NCBI RefSeq assembly: GCF_008579165.1
Contig: NZ_BKCN01000006.1
From: Iodidimonas nitroreducens
Lineage (GTDB): Bacteria > Pseudomonadota > Alphaproteobacteria > Sphingomonadales > Rhodothalassiaceae
DNA: 64,000 nt
Direction: 5' to 3' (one strand)
Numbering within the stretch: position 1 is the first letter of the stretch; every line of letters begins with the position of its first letter. Positions 44,836-55,634 of this stretch are shown here, one piece after another. The notes under the pieces were generated by a model that saw only the letters and a program-made list of their open reading frames with translations, was not told the origin of the DNA and searched no databases. The position numbers were made by a program, and so were the translations under genes.

Positions 44836-47800
44836 GTGTCGGATGGCCAATGGCAATTCTGGTTGATCGGGGGGGCACCTTTACCGATATCATCGGGCGC
44901 AGGCCCGATGGCACCCTGATCAGCACCAAGCTTTTATCAGATAATCCCGATCATTATGATGATGCGGCGGTGGCCGGGATGCGGCGTTTGATGGCGGTGC
45001 CTGATGATGCGCCTTTTCCGAAAGCCGAAATTTCCGGCATCCGCATGGGCACCACGGTGGCCACCAATGCCCTGCTTGAGCGCAAGGGCGAGCCGGTTGC
45101 GCTGCTCATCACCCGCGGTTTTGGCGATGCTTTGCGGATCGGCCAGCAAAATCGGCCGCATCTGTTTGATCTGGATATTCGCCGCCCCGCGCCGCTTTAT
45201 TCCCATGTGATCGAGGTGGATGAGCGCTGTTCGGCGGATGGCGAGATCCTGATCCCACTGGATGAAGAGCGCTTGTTGGCCGATTTGCAGGCGGCTCGGC
45301 GATCCGGGCTGCGGGCGGTGGCGATTGCCTTTGTGCATGGCTATCGGTTTACCGCCCATGAAAAGCGGGCGGCCGAACTGGCGCGGGAAGCGGGGTTCGC
45401 GCAGATCAGCATGAGCCATGATGTGGCCCCCCTGATCAAGCTGGTGCCCCGGGGGCATACCACCGTTGCGGATGCCGGCCTCAACCCTGTTTTGCGCCGC
45501 TATGTCAGCCGGCTCGATGCCGCTTTGGGGGGCGTGCCGCTTTTTTTCATGCGCTCATCGGGGGGCCTGGCCAAGGCGGATCATTTTCGCGGTCGGGATG
45601 CGATTTTATCGGGGCCTGCGGGGGGTGTTGTGGGGGCGGTGGAAACGGCTTTGGCTGCCGGTCATGATCGGGTGATCGCCTTTGATATGGGGGGCACCTC
45701 AACGGATGTTTCCCATTATGCCGGGGCTTATGAGCGCAGTTTCGATGCGGAAATTGCCGGGGCCCGGCTGATGGTGCCGCAGATGCTGATCCACACGGTG
45801 GCGGCGGGGGGCGGCTCGGTCTGTTCCTTTGATGGTCAGCGCCTGCGGGTCGGGCCGCAATCGGCGGGGGCCGATCCCGGGCCTTTATGCTATCGCAAGG
45901 GTGGGCCTTTAACGATCACCGATTGCAATGTGATGCGTGGCATTCTGGCCCCGGATCATTTCCCTGCCATTTTTGGCCCGGATCAGGCGCAAAAGCTGGA
46001 TCGCGATGGCGTGGTGGCCGCTTTTGAGGCGCTGGCCCAAAAGATCACAGCGCAGCAGGGTGCTGAAATGTCGGCGCAGGCGGTGGCGCAGGGCTTTATC
46101 ACCATCGCGGTGGAGCATATGGCCCGGGCGATCAAAAAAATCACCGTTGAACGCGGCCATGATATCAGCCGCTACAGCCTTGTGGCTTTTGGCGGGGCGG
46201 GGGGGCAACATGCGTGTTTAGTGGCCGATGCTTTGGGGATGACGCGGGTTTTGCTGCATCCTTTATCGGGGGTTTTGTCGGCCTTGGGGATGGGCCTTGC
46301 CGATCTGCGGGAATTGCGCGAGCAGGCGGCTGATCTGACTTTGGATGATGATCATGAGGCGGCCATCACCCGATCCCTTGATCAGATCGAGGGCGAAGCC
46401 CGCGCTGCTCTGGCCGATCAGCTGGTGCCACCGGATCATCCGGGCGCTGATTTAGGCGCCGAGGCGATCCTGTGCACACGTCAGGTCCATGTGAAATATC
46501 GCGGCAGCGACAGCACCCTTCTGGTACCCTTTGAAACAGTGGCGAAGGCAAAGCTGGCCTTCGAGGCGGCACATCGGCAGAATTTCGGCTTCATTGATGA
46601 AGGCCGCCCGATGATCGTGGATGCGGTGAGCGTGGAGGCCGTGGCGAAGGGCGAGAAAAGCGCTCTGGCCCTTGAGGCCTGTTCGGGATCGCATCAGCCG
46701 CTGGAGCATCGGCCGATCACCTGCCGGGATGAGAATGGCAGGCTGGCGCTTTTAGAGGCGCCTTTCTATCGGCGGCAGGATCTGGCGGTGGATCGCCCCA
46801 TAGCAGGGCCCGCGGTCATTCTGGATGATACCGGAACCTATGGGGTGGAGCCCGGCTGGCAGGCGGTGCGTACCGATCGCGATGATCTGTTGATGGAGCG
46901 GGTGGCGGCACGCCGGATGCGCACGGGTGATGAGGATAAGCCCGATCCGGTGCTGCTCGAGGTGTTCAATAATCTGTTCATGAGCGTGGCGGAAAATATG
47001 GGGGTGGTGCTGGCCCGCACCGCCCATTCGGTGAATATGAAGGAACGGCTCGATTTTTCCTGCGCGGTGTTTGATCGCAATGGCAATCTGATCGCCAATG
47101 CCCCCCATATGCCGGTGCATCTGGGCTCGATGGGGGAAAGCGTAAAGGCAGTGATGGCCGCCTTTGCGGGGCAATTTCATCCCGGTGATGCGGTGATGAT
47201 GAACGATCCCTTCAATGGCGGCACGCATCTGCCCGATATTACTGTCGTCACCCCCGTTTTTATGGAGGGCGATGAGGGGGGCGATGAGGGGGGCGGCACA
47301 CAAAGGGAGCCGCAGTTTTATGTCGCCTCGCGCGGCCATCATGCCGATATCGGGGGCATCGCCCCGGGATCGATGCCGGCGCAATCAAAGGATATCCGCG
47401 AAGAAGGCGTGCTGATCCCCCCCTGCCTGATCCGCCACCAAGGCCGGTTTCTGGAGGATGATCTCCGCAAGGGTTTGGGCGAAGGCCCATGGCCCGCGCG
47501 CAATCCCGATCAGAATATCGCCGATCTGAAGGCGAAGCTGGCCGCCAATGAGCGGGGCGTGGCCGAGGTGAGGCGGCTCGTCGATCTTTATGGGCTTGCT
47601 GTGGTGGATCGCTATATGGGCCATGTGCAGGATAATGCCGAAGCCTCGGTCAAGGCGGTGATTGATCGGCTTGAGGATGGCACGGCGCGCTATGCCATGG
47701 ATTGCGGGGCGGTGATCGAAGTCGCCCTGCGGGTGGATCGGCAGGCGCGCACCGCCGTGATCGATTTCACCGGCACATCGGGCCGCCATGAGGGGAATTT

Positions 47801-48500
47801 CAATGCCCCCAAGGCCATTACCCGGGCCGCCGTGCTTTATGTGTTTCGCTGTCTGGTGGGGGCGGATATTCCGCTCAATGATGGCTGTTTGAAACCTTTG
47901 CGGCTGATCATCCCCGAAGGCTGCCTGCTTGATCCGGCTTTCCCTGCGGCGGTGGTGGCGGGCAATGTGGAAACCAGCCAGGCGATCACCAATGCCCTGT
48001 TTCTGGCCACCGGCGCTTTGGCGGCATCCCAGGGCACGATGAACAATCTGACCTTTGGCAATGCCCGCCATCAATATTATGAAACCATCTGCGGTGGGGC
48101 CGGGGCCGGGAATGGCTTTGCCGGTGCTTCGGCAGTGCAAACCCATATGACCAATTCCCGCATGACCGATGTCGAGATTCTGGAAAAGCGCCTGCCCGTG
48201 CGGATCGACAGTTTCAGTATCCGCGAACAAAAGGATAGCCAAAGCCTGTGGCCCGGCGGCGCGGGAGCCTTACGCTCGATCCTCTTTCTTGAAGATATGG
48301 AGATGAACCTGCTATCCGGGCATCGTACCATTGCACCTCCCGGGCTGGCTGGCGGGCAGGATGGGGCCGTAGGCCGGGGCAGGATCATCCGTGCCGATGG
48401 CGAGGAGGAAAGGCTCGACGCCGTTGAACAGGCAAGCCTTTACGCAGGGGATAGGCTGGTGATAGAAACACCCGGAGGCGGAGGCTATGGGCGGCCCTGA
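44836..48500 (+). CDS. 5-oxoprolinase / hydantoinase, fused A and B subunits, frame broken near the start
   Basis: About 1220 residues of an ATP-dependent 5-oxoprolinase: HyuA-like (residues 1 to ~690; DRGGTFTDIIGRRPDG, AFDMGGTSTDVSHY, AFGGAGGQHACLVADAL) fused to HyuB-like (from ~715; EVFNNLFMSVAENMGVVLARTAHSVNMKERLDFS, here in shorter matches, GGTHLPDITVV, SRGHHADIGG). It opens 5-oxoproline (pyroglutamate) to glutamate. I propose GTG 44836 as start: that frame reads SDGQWQFW, then the DRGGTF frame follows after one missing G at about 44861, matching the usual WQFWVDRGGTF opening. The end overlaps the ABM gene by 14 bp. Confidence 0.9.
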
Positions 48501-48828
48501 CAATCATTTTGCACAAACGCCAAAGCCGCCTTATGTGGCGGTGATTTTTACCAGCCTGCGCACAAAAGCCGATAACGATGGTTATCAGGCCATGGCTGAT
48601 GAGATGGACCGATTGGCGGCCGGACAACCGGGCTATCTGGGCCTTGAATCCGCCCGCGATGGCGAAGGGTTCGGCCTGACGATCAGCTATTGGCGTGACG
48701 AGCAATCGGCCAAAGCCTGGAAGACAAATGCCCGTCATCTGGCGGCGCAAAAACGGGGGCGAGCGGTTTGGTACAAGGCCTATCATGTGCGGATTGCCAC
48801 AGTTGGGCGGGACTATGCTAGTAGCTGA
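48487..48828 (+). CDS. Antibiotic-biosynthesis-monooxygenase (ABM) domain protein
   Basis: A 113-residue small alpha/beta-barrel protein: YVAVIFTSLRTKADNDGYQ, QPGYLGLESARDGEGFGLTISYW and AWKTNARHLAAQKRGR are the family pattern (heme-degrading/ABM type, as in YdhR-like proteins). Function in this context is unknown. It overlaps the 5-oxoprolinase end by 14 bp, so it is co-translated and probably functionally linked to that operon. Confidence 0.8.
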   Translation: MGGPDNHFAQTPKPPYVAVIFTSLRTKADNDGYQAMADEMDRLAAGQPGYLGLESARDGEGFGLTISYWRDEQSAKAWKTNARHLAAQKRGRAVWYKAYHVRIATVGRDYASS

Positions 48829-48861
48829 ACCAGACTCAGTTACCTATGAGGATTTTTTGAG

Positions 48862-49221
48862 ATGAGAAACCTGTTCTACCGGGTCATTCCGGTTTTCATC
48901 ATGGTGTTCGGCCTTGCGGCTTGCGCCCATTTTCAAAATCGCGATGCCATCCAAATTCATAAAGTGGCCCCGGTTTATCCCGAACAGGCGCGGGCCTCGG
49001 GGATCGAGGGCCGGGTGGTTTTGGAATATATTATCAATGAAGAGGGTATCCCTGTGGATATTCAGATCGTTGAAGCCGAACCGCAGGGGGTTTTCGAGCC
49101 TGCGGCGATTGCCGCCGTATCGCAATGGCGCTATCAGCCCGCCCTGAAGCTGGGCCGCCCCACCCGCAGCCCGGAAGCCGAGGCGGTGTTAAATTTTGAG
49201 TTGGATCAGCCCGGCTCCTGA
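48862..49221 (+). CDS. TonB C-terminal domain lipoprotein
   Basis: A 119-residue protein. A lipoprotein signal (VIPVFIMVFGLAACAH, lipobox LAAC) is followed almost at once by a complete TonB C-terminal domain (VAPVYPEQARASGIEGRVVLEYIINEEG; AAIAAVSQWRYQPALKLGRP). Ordinary TonB has an inner-membrane helix and a long Pro-rich spacer; both are missing here. It may be an outer- or inner-membrane lipoprotein that binds envelope partners. No ExbB/ExbD or TonB-dependent receptor is nearby. Confidence 0.8.
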   Translation: MRNLFYRVIPVFIMVFGLAACAHFQNRDAIQIHKVAPVYPEQARASGIEGRVVLEYIINEEGIPVDIQIVEAEPQGVFEPAAIAAVSQWRYQPALKLGRPTRSPEAEAVLNFELDQPGS

Positions 49222-49324
49222 TTTTTTCTCATCGGGCTTTAAGGCTCACACTTTGGGCGGTATGCCAAAAGCCTGACAGCGGTTATCGTGATGGGGCTGA
49301 TGACAGTCACTGGAGGGCCGCCTT

Positions 49325-51092
49325 ATGTCGACGCCGCGTCAACCCTGGCATCAATTTTATGAGCCGGATGCTTTTCATCCCGATGATCTTCTGGCGGATA
49401 ATCTGGCGTCGATGCTCGCCGATATCTTTGCAACCCACGCCGCCAATCCGGCCTATAGCTGCATTCTGCCCAATGGCGCCCGGGCAACCCTGAGCTATGC
49501 CGATATCGACCGGTATTCGGCGGCCATTGCCTTTTATCTGCGCGATCATCTGGGCCTTGCGCCGGGTGATGTGGTGGCGATCCAATCCCCCAATATCCTC
49601 AGCTATCCCGTGGTCGCTTATGGCATTTTGCGCGCCGGATTGATTCTGACCGGGATCAATCCCCTTTATACCGCAGCGGAAGCGGGCTTTCAATTGCGCG
49701 ATTCGGGGGCAAAGGCTTTGTTTGTCATCGATCTTTTTGGGGATCGGCTGCAAAAATCCTTGGAAGGCAGCGCCGTGCGCCATGTCATCCGGCTTTCGGT
49801 GGTGGATTTTTTCCCCGCGCCCAAGCGGCTTTTGATCGATTTTGTTTTGCGCCGCATCCAAAAGCGCATCCCCCCGATGGATCATCCCTCCATCCCCTTG
49901 GCCCGGGCCTTGAAACTGGGCCGGGCGGCGCAGATGAAGGCCGCAAAAGCGGGACGTGGTCTGGCTGATTTGCGGGCAGAGCGGGCCATCGATGACAGTG
50001 CCATCTATCAATATACCGGGGGCACCACGGGCCGCTCGAAAGGGGCGGAGATCACCGAACGCAATATTTTATCCAATATCACCCAGCAGGATCGCTTTAC
50101 CGGCGATCATCTGCGGGCGGCGCGCAGGGGCGATGAAACCAGCCTTCTGGTTTTGCCGCTTTATCATGTTTATGCGCTGGCCATCGGCTCGATGCACGCC
50201 ATGCGGATGGGCACCCATGTGGTGCTGGCCCCAATCCCCGACCCCTGAGCAATCTGCGCACGGCGTTCGAGCAGTTCGATATCACCATGCTGCCGGGGGT
50301 GAATACCTTGTTCAACGAGCTTTTGAAGCAGCCATGGTTCACCGAAAATCCGCCCAGAAATCTGCGCTGGTGCTTTTCCGGTGCCGCTCCCCTGACCCAA
50401 AGCACCCGAAAGCGCTGGGAAGATCTGACCGGCAGCCGCATCTATGAAGGCTATGGCCTCACCGAAGGCACCTGCATCGTCACCTCATCGCCCCTTGATG
50501 ATCGGGCGCGTCCGGGCACGGTGGGCATTCCCATTCCGGGCACCGAGATCAAAATCATTGATGATGATGGCAAAGAGCAGCCCACAGGCCAGCCGGGCGA
50601 GGTGCTGGTGCGTGGGCCACAGGTGATGCGCGGTTATCTGGGGCGTGCGGATGCCACGGCCGATACCGTGCGCGATGGTTGGCTTCATACCGGCGATATC
50701 GGGGTGATGGATGCGGATGGGTTCCTGTCGATCATTGATCGCAAGAAAGATATGCTGATCATTTCGGGCTTCAATGTCTATCCGTTCGAGCTTGAAGAGG
50801 TGCTGATCCGCCATCCCGATGTGCTGGAAGCTGCCGTGGTGGGGATCGAGGATGCCCATGCCGGCGAAGCGGCGGTGGCCTATATCGTGTTGCGCGAAAG
50901 CCCGATCAGGCGGGGGATGAGGTGATCGAGGACAGCCTGCGCCGCCATTGCGCCGAGGCTTTGACCAATTATAAACGCCCCAAATATTTTATCACCGTGC
51001 CCGAGCTTCCCAAATCGCCGGTGGGTAAGGTTTTGCGGCGGGAACTGCGCGATCAGGCCCGTTCTGATTTTGCCAAATCGGCCAAGGCATAA
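49325..51092 (+). CDS. Long-chain fatty-acid-CoA ligase, two frame breaks
   Basis: About 589 residues of an AMP-forming ligase of the FadD type. ATP motif YTGGTTGRSKGAEITE near 225, GYGLTEGTCIVTSS near 380, hinge DRKKDMLIISGFNVYPFELEE near 470, and the catalytic Lys in LPKSPVGKVLRRELR near the end. The frame changes near 50240 (LAPIP-PLSNLRTAFEQFD) and near 50905 (RES-PDQAGDEVIEDSL); each needs one added C. Second ligase of this class in the window. It is monocistronic as far as seen. The physiological acid is unknown. Confidence 0.88.
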
Positions 51093-51117
51093 AGATCAGG
51101 CCAGGGCGTAAAGATAA
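51080..51117. repeat. 19-bp imperfect tandem repeat over the ligase stop codon
   Basis: GGCCAAGGCATAAAGATCA (51080-51098) is followed by GGCCAGGGCGTAAAGATAA (51099-51117), 16 of 19 identical. The ligase TAA lies in the first unit. Confidence 0.6.
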
Positions 51118-51211
51118 AGGGAGCCTGATAGAGATTGCGCTTGATCCTGCGCCATGGCCTTTCTAAGGTTCGCGGCACGGGCTTTTCTTCATGAATATGG
51201 TGTAAAAAACG

Positions 51212-52486
51212 ATGCAATCGCCGGATCAGGTGAAACTGGCCGTTATTGGTCTGGGCTATGTAGGTTTGCCGCTGGCTGTGGCTTTTGGCCATCATGTGAA
51301 AACAATGGGCTTTGATATCAATGCCCGGCGGGTGGCTGATTTGCGTCAGGGCCGGGATGCCACCCTTGAAGCCAGCGCCGATGAGCTGGCCGCCGCCACG
51401 CATCTGAGCTTCAGCACTCAATTGGATGATATCCGCGATTGCACGGTGTTCATCGTGACGGTTCCCACCCCCATTGATAAGCATAATCGCCCCGATCTTA
51501 CCCCCTTGATCAAGGCCAGTGAAAGCATTGGCCGGGTTTTGAAATCTGGCGATCTGGTGATTTATGAAAGCACCGTTTATCCCGGGGCGACCGAAGATGT
51601 ATGCGTGCCGATTCTGGAAAAGGTCTCGGGCCTGCGCTTTAATGCCGATTTCTTTTGCGGCTACAGCCCCGAGCGAATCAATCCCGGCGACAAGGATCAC
51701 CGCCTTCATTCCATCGTGAAAGTGACATCGGGATCAACGCCCGAGATCGCCGATTTCGTTGATCGGCTTTATCGGATGGTGATCAGCGCGGGCACCCATA
51801 AAGCCAGCAGCATCAAGGTGGCGGAAGCCGCCAAGGTGATCGAAAATACCCAGCGCGATCTGAATATCGCCTTGGTGAATGAACTGGCGATCATCTTCAA
51901 TAAGCTCGGCATCGATACCTTAGAGGTGCTGGAAGCCGCGGGCACGAAGTGGAATTTCCTGCCCTTTCGCCCCGGATTGGTGGGCGGGCACTGTATTGGT
52001 GTTGATCCCTATTATCTTACCCATAAAGCCGAGGAAATCCGCCATCATCCCGAAGTCATTCTGGCCGGGCGGCGGATCAATGATGGCATGGGCCGCTATA
52101 TCGCGGGCGAGATCGTGAAAAAAATGATCCATCGCAAAGTGCCGGTATCGGATGCGAAGGTGCTGGTTTTGGGGCTGACCTTCAAGGAAAACTGCCCCGA
52201 TCTGCGCAATAGCCGGGTGGTGGATATCGTTGAGGAACTGACCAGCTATGGCGCCGCTGTGGCGGTTTATGATCCCTGGGCCGATCATGATGAAGCCGCC
52301 CATGAATGCGGTGTCAGATTGCTTGATGATCTGGGCGGGGATTATGATGCCATCGTGCTGGCCGTGGCGCATCGCGAATTCATTGCCATGGGTGCGGAAA
52401 AAATCAGGACGCTTGGTCGCCCCGGTGCTGTGCTTTATGATATCAAATCTGTTCTGGGAAAAAATGCAGTGGATGCCCGCTTATAA
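51212..52486 (+). CDS. UDP-N-acetylhexosamine 6-dehydrogenase (TviB/WbpO type)
   Basis: A 424-residue nucleotide-sugar dehydrogenase making a UDP-hexosaminuronic acid with two NAD. NAD site GLGYVGLPLAVAFG near residue 12; central CSG-type loop FFCGYSPERINPGDKDH; catalytic Cys in GGHCIGVDPYY near residue 260; C-terminal LGLTFKENCPDLRNSRV. It resembles TviB/WbpO more than UDP-glucose dehydrogenase. The epimerase next door suggests a modified aminosugar for capsule, O-antigen or exopolysaccharide. No glycosyltransferases follow in the window. Confidence 0.86.
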   Translation: MQSPDQVKLAVIGLGYVGLPLAVAFGHHVKTMGFDINARRVADLRQGRDATLEASADELAAATHLSFSTQLDDIRDCTVFIVTVPTPIDKHNRPDLTPLIKASESIGRVLKSGDLVIYESTVYPGATEDVCVPILEKVSGLRFNADFFCGYSPERINPGDKDHRLHSIVKVTSGSTPEIADFVDRLYRMVISAGTHKASSIKVAEAAKVIENTQRDLNIALVNELAIIFNKLGIDTLEVLEAAGTKWNFLPFRPGLVGGHCIGVDPYYLTHKAEEIRHHPEVILAGRRINDGMGRYIAGEIVKKMIHRKVPVSDAKVLVLGLTFKENCPDLRNSRVVDIVEELTSYGAAVAVYDPWADHDEAAHECGVRLLDDLGGDYDAIVLAVAHREFIAMGAEKIRTLGRPGAVLYDIKSVLGKNAVDARL

Positions 52487-52565
52487 GGGGCCTTCAACTG
52501 TGGCTGATGGCTTTGCGGGCGGATGGAAAGCGGTTTTTGGGTTTTAGGGCGCGGGGGAGTGCGGA

Positions 52566-53633
52566 TTGAAAATTCTTGTAACAGGTGCTGCCGGGTTCAT
52601 CGGCAGTCATGTCGCCCTTTATCTGCTGGCCCGTGGCGATGATGTGGTGGGCCTGGATAATCTCAATGATTATTATGATCCCAATCTGAAAAGGGCCCGC
52701 CTTGAGCGGATCAAGGCTTTTTCTGAGTGCACCTTGGATGATGGGATTTATCCTGAAATCTGCGCCCGATCGGCCCATCGTGGGCATTTTACCTTTCACA
52801 AGATCGATCTGGCGGATCGCCCGGCGATGGCCGATCTTTTCGCAGCAGAAGGCTTTGATCGGGTGGTGCATCTGGCAGCACAGGCGGGGGTTCGCTATTC
52901 CATCGATAATCCCTTTGCCTATGTGGATAGCAATATCACCGGCTTTCTCACTGTTTTGGAAGGGTGCCGCCATCATGGCGTTGGGCATCTGGTTTATGCC
53001 TCCACAAGCTCGGCTTATGGGGCAAATACCCATATTCCCTTCAGCGTGTCCGAACCCGCCGATCATCCCGTGGCTTTTTATGGGGCCACCAAGCGCGCCA
53101 ATGAATTGATGGCGCACAGCTATTCCCATCTGTTCGGGTTGCCCACCACGGGCCTGCGGTTTTTCACGGTTTATGGCCCCTGGGGCCGCCCCGATATGGC
53201 CTTATTCAAATTCACCAAGGCTATTTTGGATGATCAGCCGATCGAGGTGTTCAATTACGGCCATCATAAGCGCGATTTCACCTATATCGATGATATCGTG
53301 CAAGGGGTGGTGGCGGCCCTTGATCATGTGGCCGAAGGTGATCCCGATTGGGATAGCGAAAAACCCGCGCCGGATCGCTCGAAAGCGCCATGGCGGATTT
53401 TCAATATCGGCAATGAACAGCCGGTTGAACTGATGCACTATATCGGCCTTTTGGAAGAGCAACTGGGCAAAAAGGCAGAAAAAATACTATTGCCGCTTCA
53501 GCCCGGCGATGTGCCCGATACCTATGCCGATGTGAGCAGTCTGGTCGAGGCGACAGGCTATCGCCCCGATACCCCGGTGGATGAAGGGGTGCGGCGCTTC
53601 GTTGCCTGGTATCGTGCCTATTATAATGCCTGA
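52566..53633 (+). CDS. UDP-glucuronate/N-acetylhexosaminuronate 4-epimerase (LpsL-like)
   Basis: A 355-residue short-chain-type epimerase. NAD site GAAGFIGSHVALYLL at the N-terminus; Ser and YxxxK in STSSAYG and FYGATKRANELM (catalytic Tyr near residue 169); FFTVYGPWGRPDMALFKFT is the family's substrate loop. Residues 45-75 hold an extra segment (FSECTLDDGIYPEICARSAHR) seen in some LpsL/CapI enzymes. It starts with a TTG-free ATG at 52566 after GGGAGTG. Paired with the TviB-like dehydrogenase. Confidence 0.87.
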   Translation: MKILVTGAAGFIGSHVALYLLARGDDVVGLDNLNDYYDPNLKRARLERIKAFSECTLDDGIYPEICARSAHRGHFTFHKIDLADRPAMADLFAAEGFDRVVHLAAQAGVRYSIDNPFAYVDSNITGFLTVLEGCRHHGVGHLVYASTSSAYGANTHIPFSVSEPADHPVAFYGATKRANELMAHSYSHLFGLPTTGLRFFTVYGPWGRPDMALFKFTKAILDDQPIEVFNYGHHKRDFTYIDDIVQGVVAALDHVAEGDPDWDSEKPAPDRSKAPWRIFNIGNEQPVELMHYIGLLEEQLGKKAEKILLPLQPGDVPDTYADVSSLVEATGYRPDTPVDEGVRRFVAWYRAYYNA

Positions 53634-53691
53634 TTTATGGCCTGAATGATCGCTGGCTTGACCCTGAGGCGATGCCGGGCAAAGCTGGGCC

Positions 53692-55118
53692 ATGGCCGTT
53701 CAACATGATCATCTTGCCGCATTGAAAGCAGCGCTCGATCCCGGTGATTGGAGCGATGATGCCGATCTCATTGCCCCCCATCTGGTGGATTGGCGGAATC
53801 GCTATCATGGCCGCACGGCCCTGTTCCTACAGCCCGATAGCACTGAAAAAGTGGCGCACATCCTGCGCTGGGCCAATCGCCATGAGGTGGCATTGATCGT
53901 GCAGGGCGGCAATAGCGGCTTGGTGGGGGGCGGGATTCCCGATCAAAGCGGATCGCAGGTGCTGTTGTCATTAAAGCGGTTGAACAGCATCCGCGATGCG
54001 GGTTCGGATGGCCATGTTATCATCGCCGAAGCCGGGGTGACCCTTGCCGCCGTGCAGCAGGCGGCGGCCGAACAGGATCGGCTGTTTCCCCTGAGCCTCG
54101 CCTCAGAAGGCAGTGCCACCATCGGCGGATTGGTATCCACCAATGCGGGCGGGGTGCATGTGCTGCGCTATGGTACGATGCGTTCATTGATATTAGGGGT
54201 GGAAGCGGTGCTGCCCACGGGGGAAATCGTGCATGGGCTGGGCCGTTTGCACAAAGATAATACCGGCTATGATCTGAAATCCCTGCTGTGCGGTGCCGAG
54301 GGTACATTGGGAGTGATCACCGCTGCATCCTTGCGGCTTTATCCGGCGATCAAAAGCCGCATGGTGGCGATGTGCGCCCTGCCCACGATGGCGGCGGCCA
54401 TGGCGCTTTTGGCGAGGCTCGATGCCGAAAGTGGGGAGCGGCTGATGGCGTTCGAGTTGATCCCGCGCTTTGGGCTCGATCTCGTTTGCCGGCATCTGCC
54501 GATTGCCGCGATCCTTTCACCAAGCCCCATGATTGGTATATATTGGCGGAATGGGCCAGCAGCGCCCGGGATGAACCGCTTGGCCCCTTGGCGGAAAGGC
54601 TTTTGGCCGGGGCTTTGGAGGGCGGCCTGATCCATGATGCCGTGCTGGCGGCTTCCGAGGGGCAAGCCACGGATTTATGGCGTTTGCGCCATCATTTATC
54701 CGAGGCGCAAAAAGCCGAAGGGGCCTCGATCAAGCATGATATTTCCCTTCCCCAAGCCCATATTCCGGAGTTTATTGAAGCGTGCAGCCATCAACTTGCG
54801 GCGCTGGTGCCGGGGATCCGGCCTTGTATTTTCGGCCATCTGGGGGATGGCAATCTGCATTTCAATCTCAGCCAGCCAAAAGGGGCCGATCCCCAAAATT
54901 TTCTTGATCGTTGGGATGAAATCAGCACGCTGGTGCATCAGATGACCATCAAAGCCGGGGGCTCGATTTCTGCCGAGCATGGCATCGGCCAGATGAAGGC
55001 GGGGCTTTTGGCCGCGGTCAAGGATCGGGCATCGCTTCAGGCCATGGCGGCGATCAAGGCGGCTTTGGACCCCAAGGGCATTTTAAACCCGGGCCGTATT
55101 TTGAAGCCCGCATCCTGA
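53692..55118 (+). CDS. FAD-linked D-2-hydroxyacid oxidase (GlcD/D2HGDH-like), frame broken once
   Basis: About 475 residues of the VAO/PCMH flavoprotein family. FAD site VQGGNSGLVGGGIPD near 67, SEGSATIGGLVSTNAGGVHV near 138, and C-terminal metal/substrate motifs GHLGDGNLHFNL and SAEHGIGQMK. Similar to D-2-hydroxyglutarate/D-lactate dehydrogenases. The frame changes near 54510 (LPIAA-DPFTKPHDWYILAEW); one missing base restores it. The electron acceptor is probably a flavoprotein or quinone. Start ATG at 53692 (MAVQHDHLAAL). No partner subunit in the window. Confidence 0.87.
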
Positions 55119-55232
55119 AGCCATAAGCCGTCCCTTATCAACGGCCAGCTTGTGCAAAGCTTCGGCGCAGTTTAGGAGGGGGGCGGTTGCGGCCTCATCA
55201 GCCAGAAGATAGGGCCCGGATAGAATCGGAAG

Positions 55233-55634
55233 ATGGATATGAGCGGCAGTTTTTTCACATCAATGCCCATAGCGATTGCTGCGGGCGGGGCTATCGGGGC
55301 GGTTTCGCGCCATTATCTGGGCAGCTTCATCATGCGGTTTTCCCAAGGCGGCTTTCCCCTTGGCACGCTTTTGGTGAATGGGCTGGGGGCGTTTTTGATG
55401 GGCCTGCTGGTGGAATTGCTGGCCTTGAAATTTTCGCTCTCCCCTTCTTTACGCGGATTTTTGCTGGTGGGGCTTTTGGGCGGTTTTACGACCTTTTCCA
55501 CCTATTCCCTTGAAATGGCCTTGCTGATCGAACGGCATCAGATGCTGCAAGCCGGGCTTTATGCCGTTTTATCCTTTGGCCTTACCCTTGCCGGGGTGTT
55601 TGCGGGCCTTTATGCGGGGCGATTTTTGGCATGA
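55233..55634 (+). CDS. crcB: Fluoride channel CrcB/Fluc
   Basis: A 133-residue four-helix membrane protein exporting fluoride. Motifs: GGAIGAVSRHYLG near residue 13, GTLLVNGLGAFLMG (Asn of the pore) near 45, GGFTTFSTYSLE near 84 (the two-Phe track and Thr/Ser region). It acts as an antiparallel dimer. No fluoride riboswitch is visible in the 114 bp upstream. It overlaps the pseudouridine synthase by 4 bp. Confidence 0.92.
   Translation: MDMSGSFFTSMPIAIAAGGAIGAVSRHYLGSFIMRFSQGGFPLGTLLVNGLGAFLMGLLVELLALKFSLSPSLRGFLLVGLLGGFTTFSTYSLEMALLIERHQMLQAGLYAVLSFGLTLAGVFAGLYAGRFLA

Noticed and set aside
55119..55232. Fluoride riboswitch upstream of crcB
   Set aside because: The conserved pseudoknot elements are not visible in the 114 bp before the gene.
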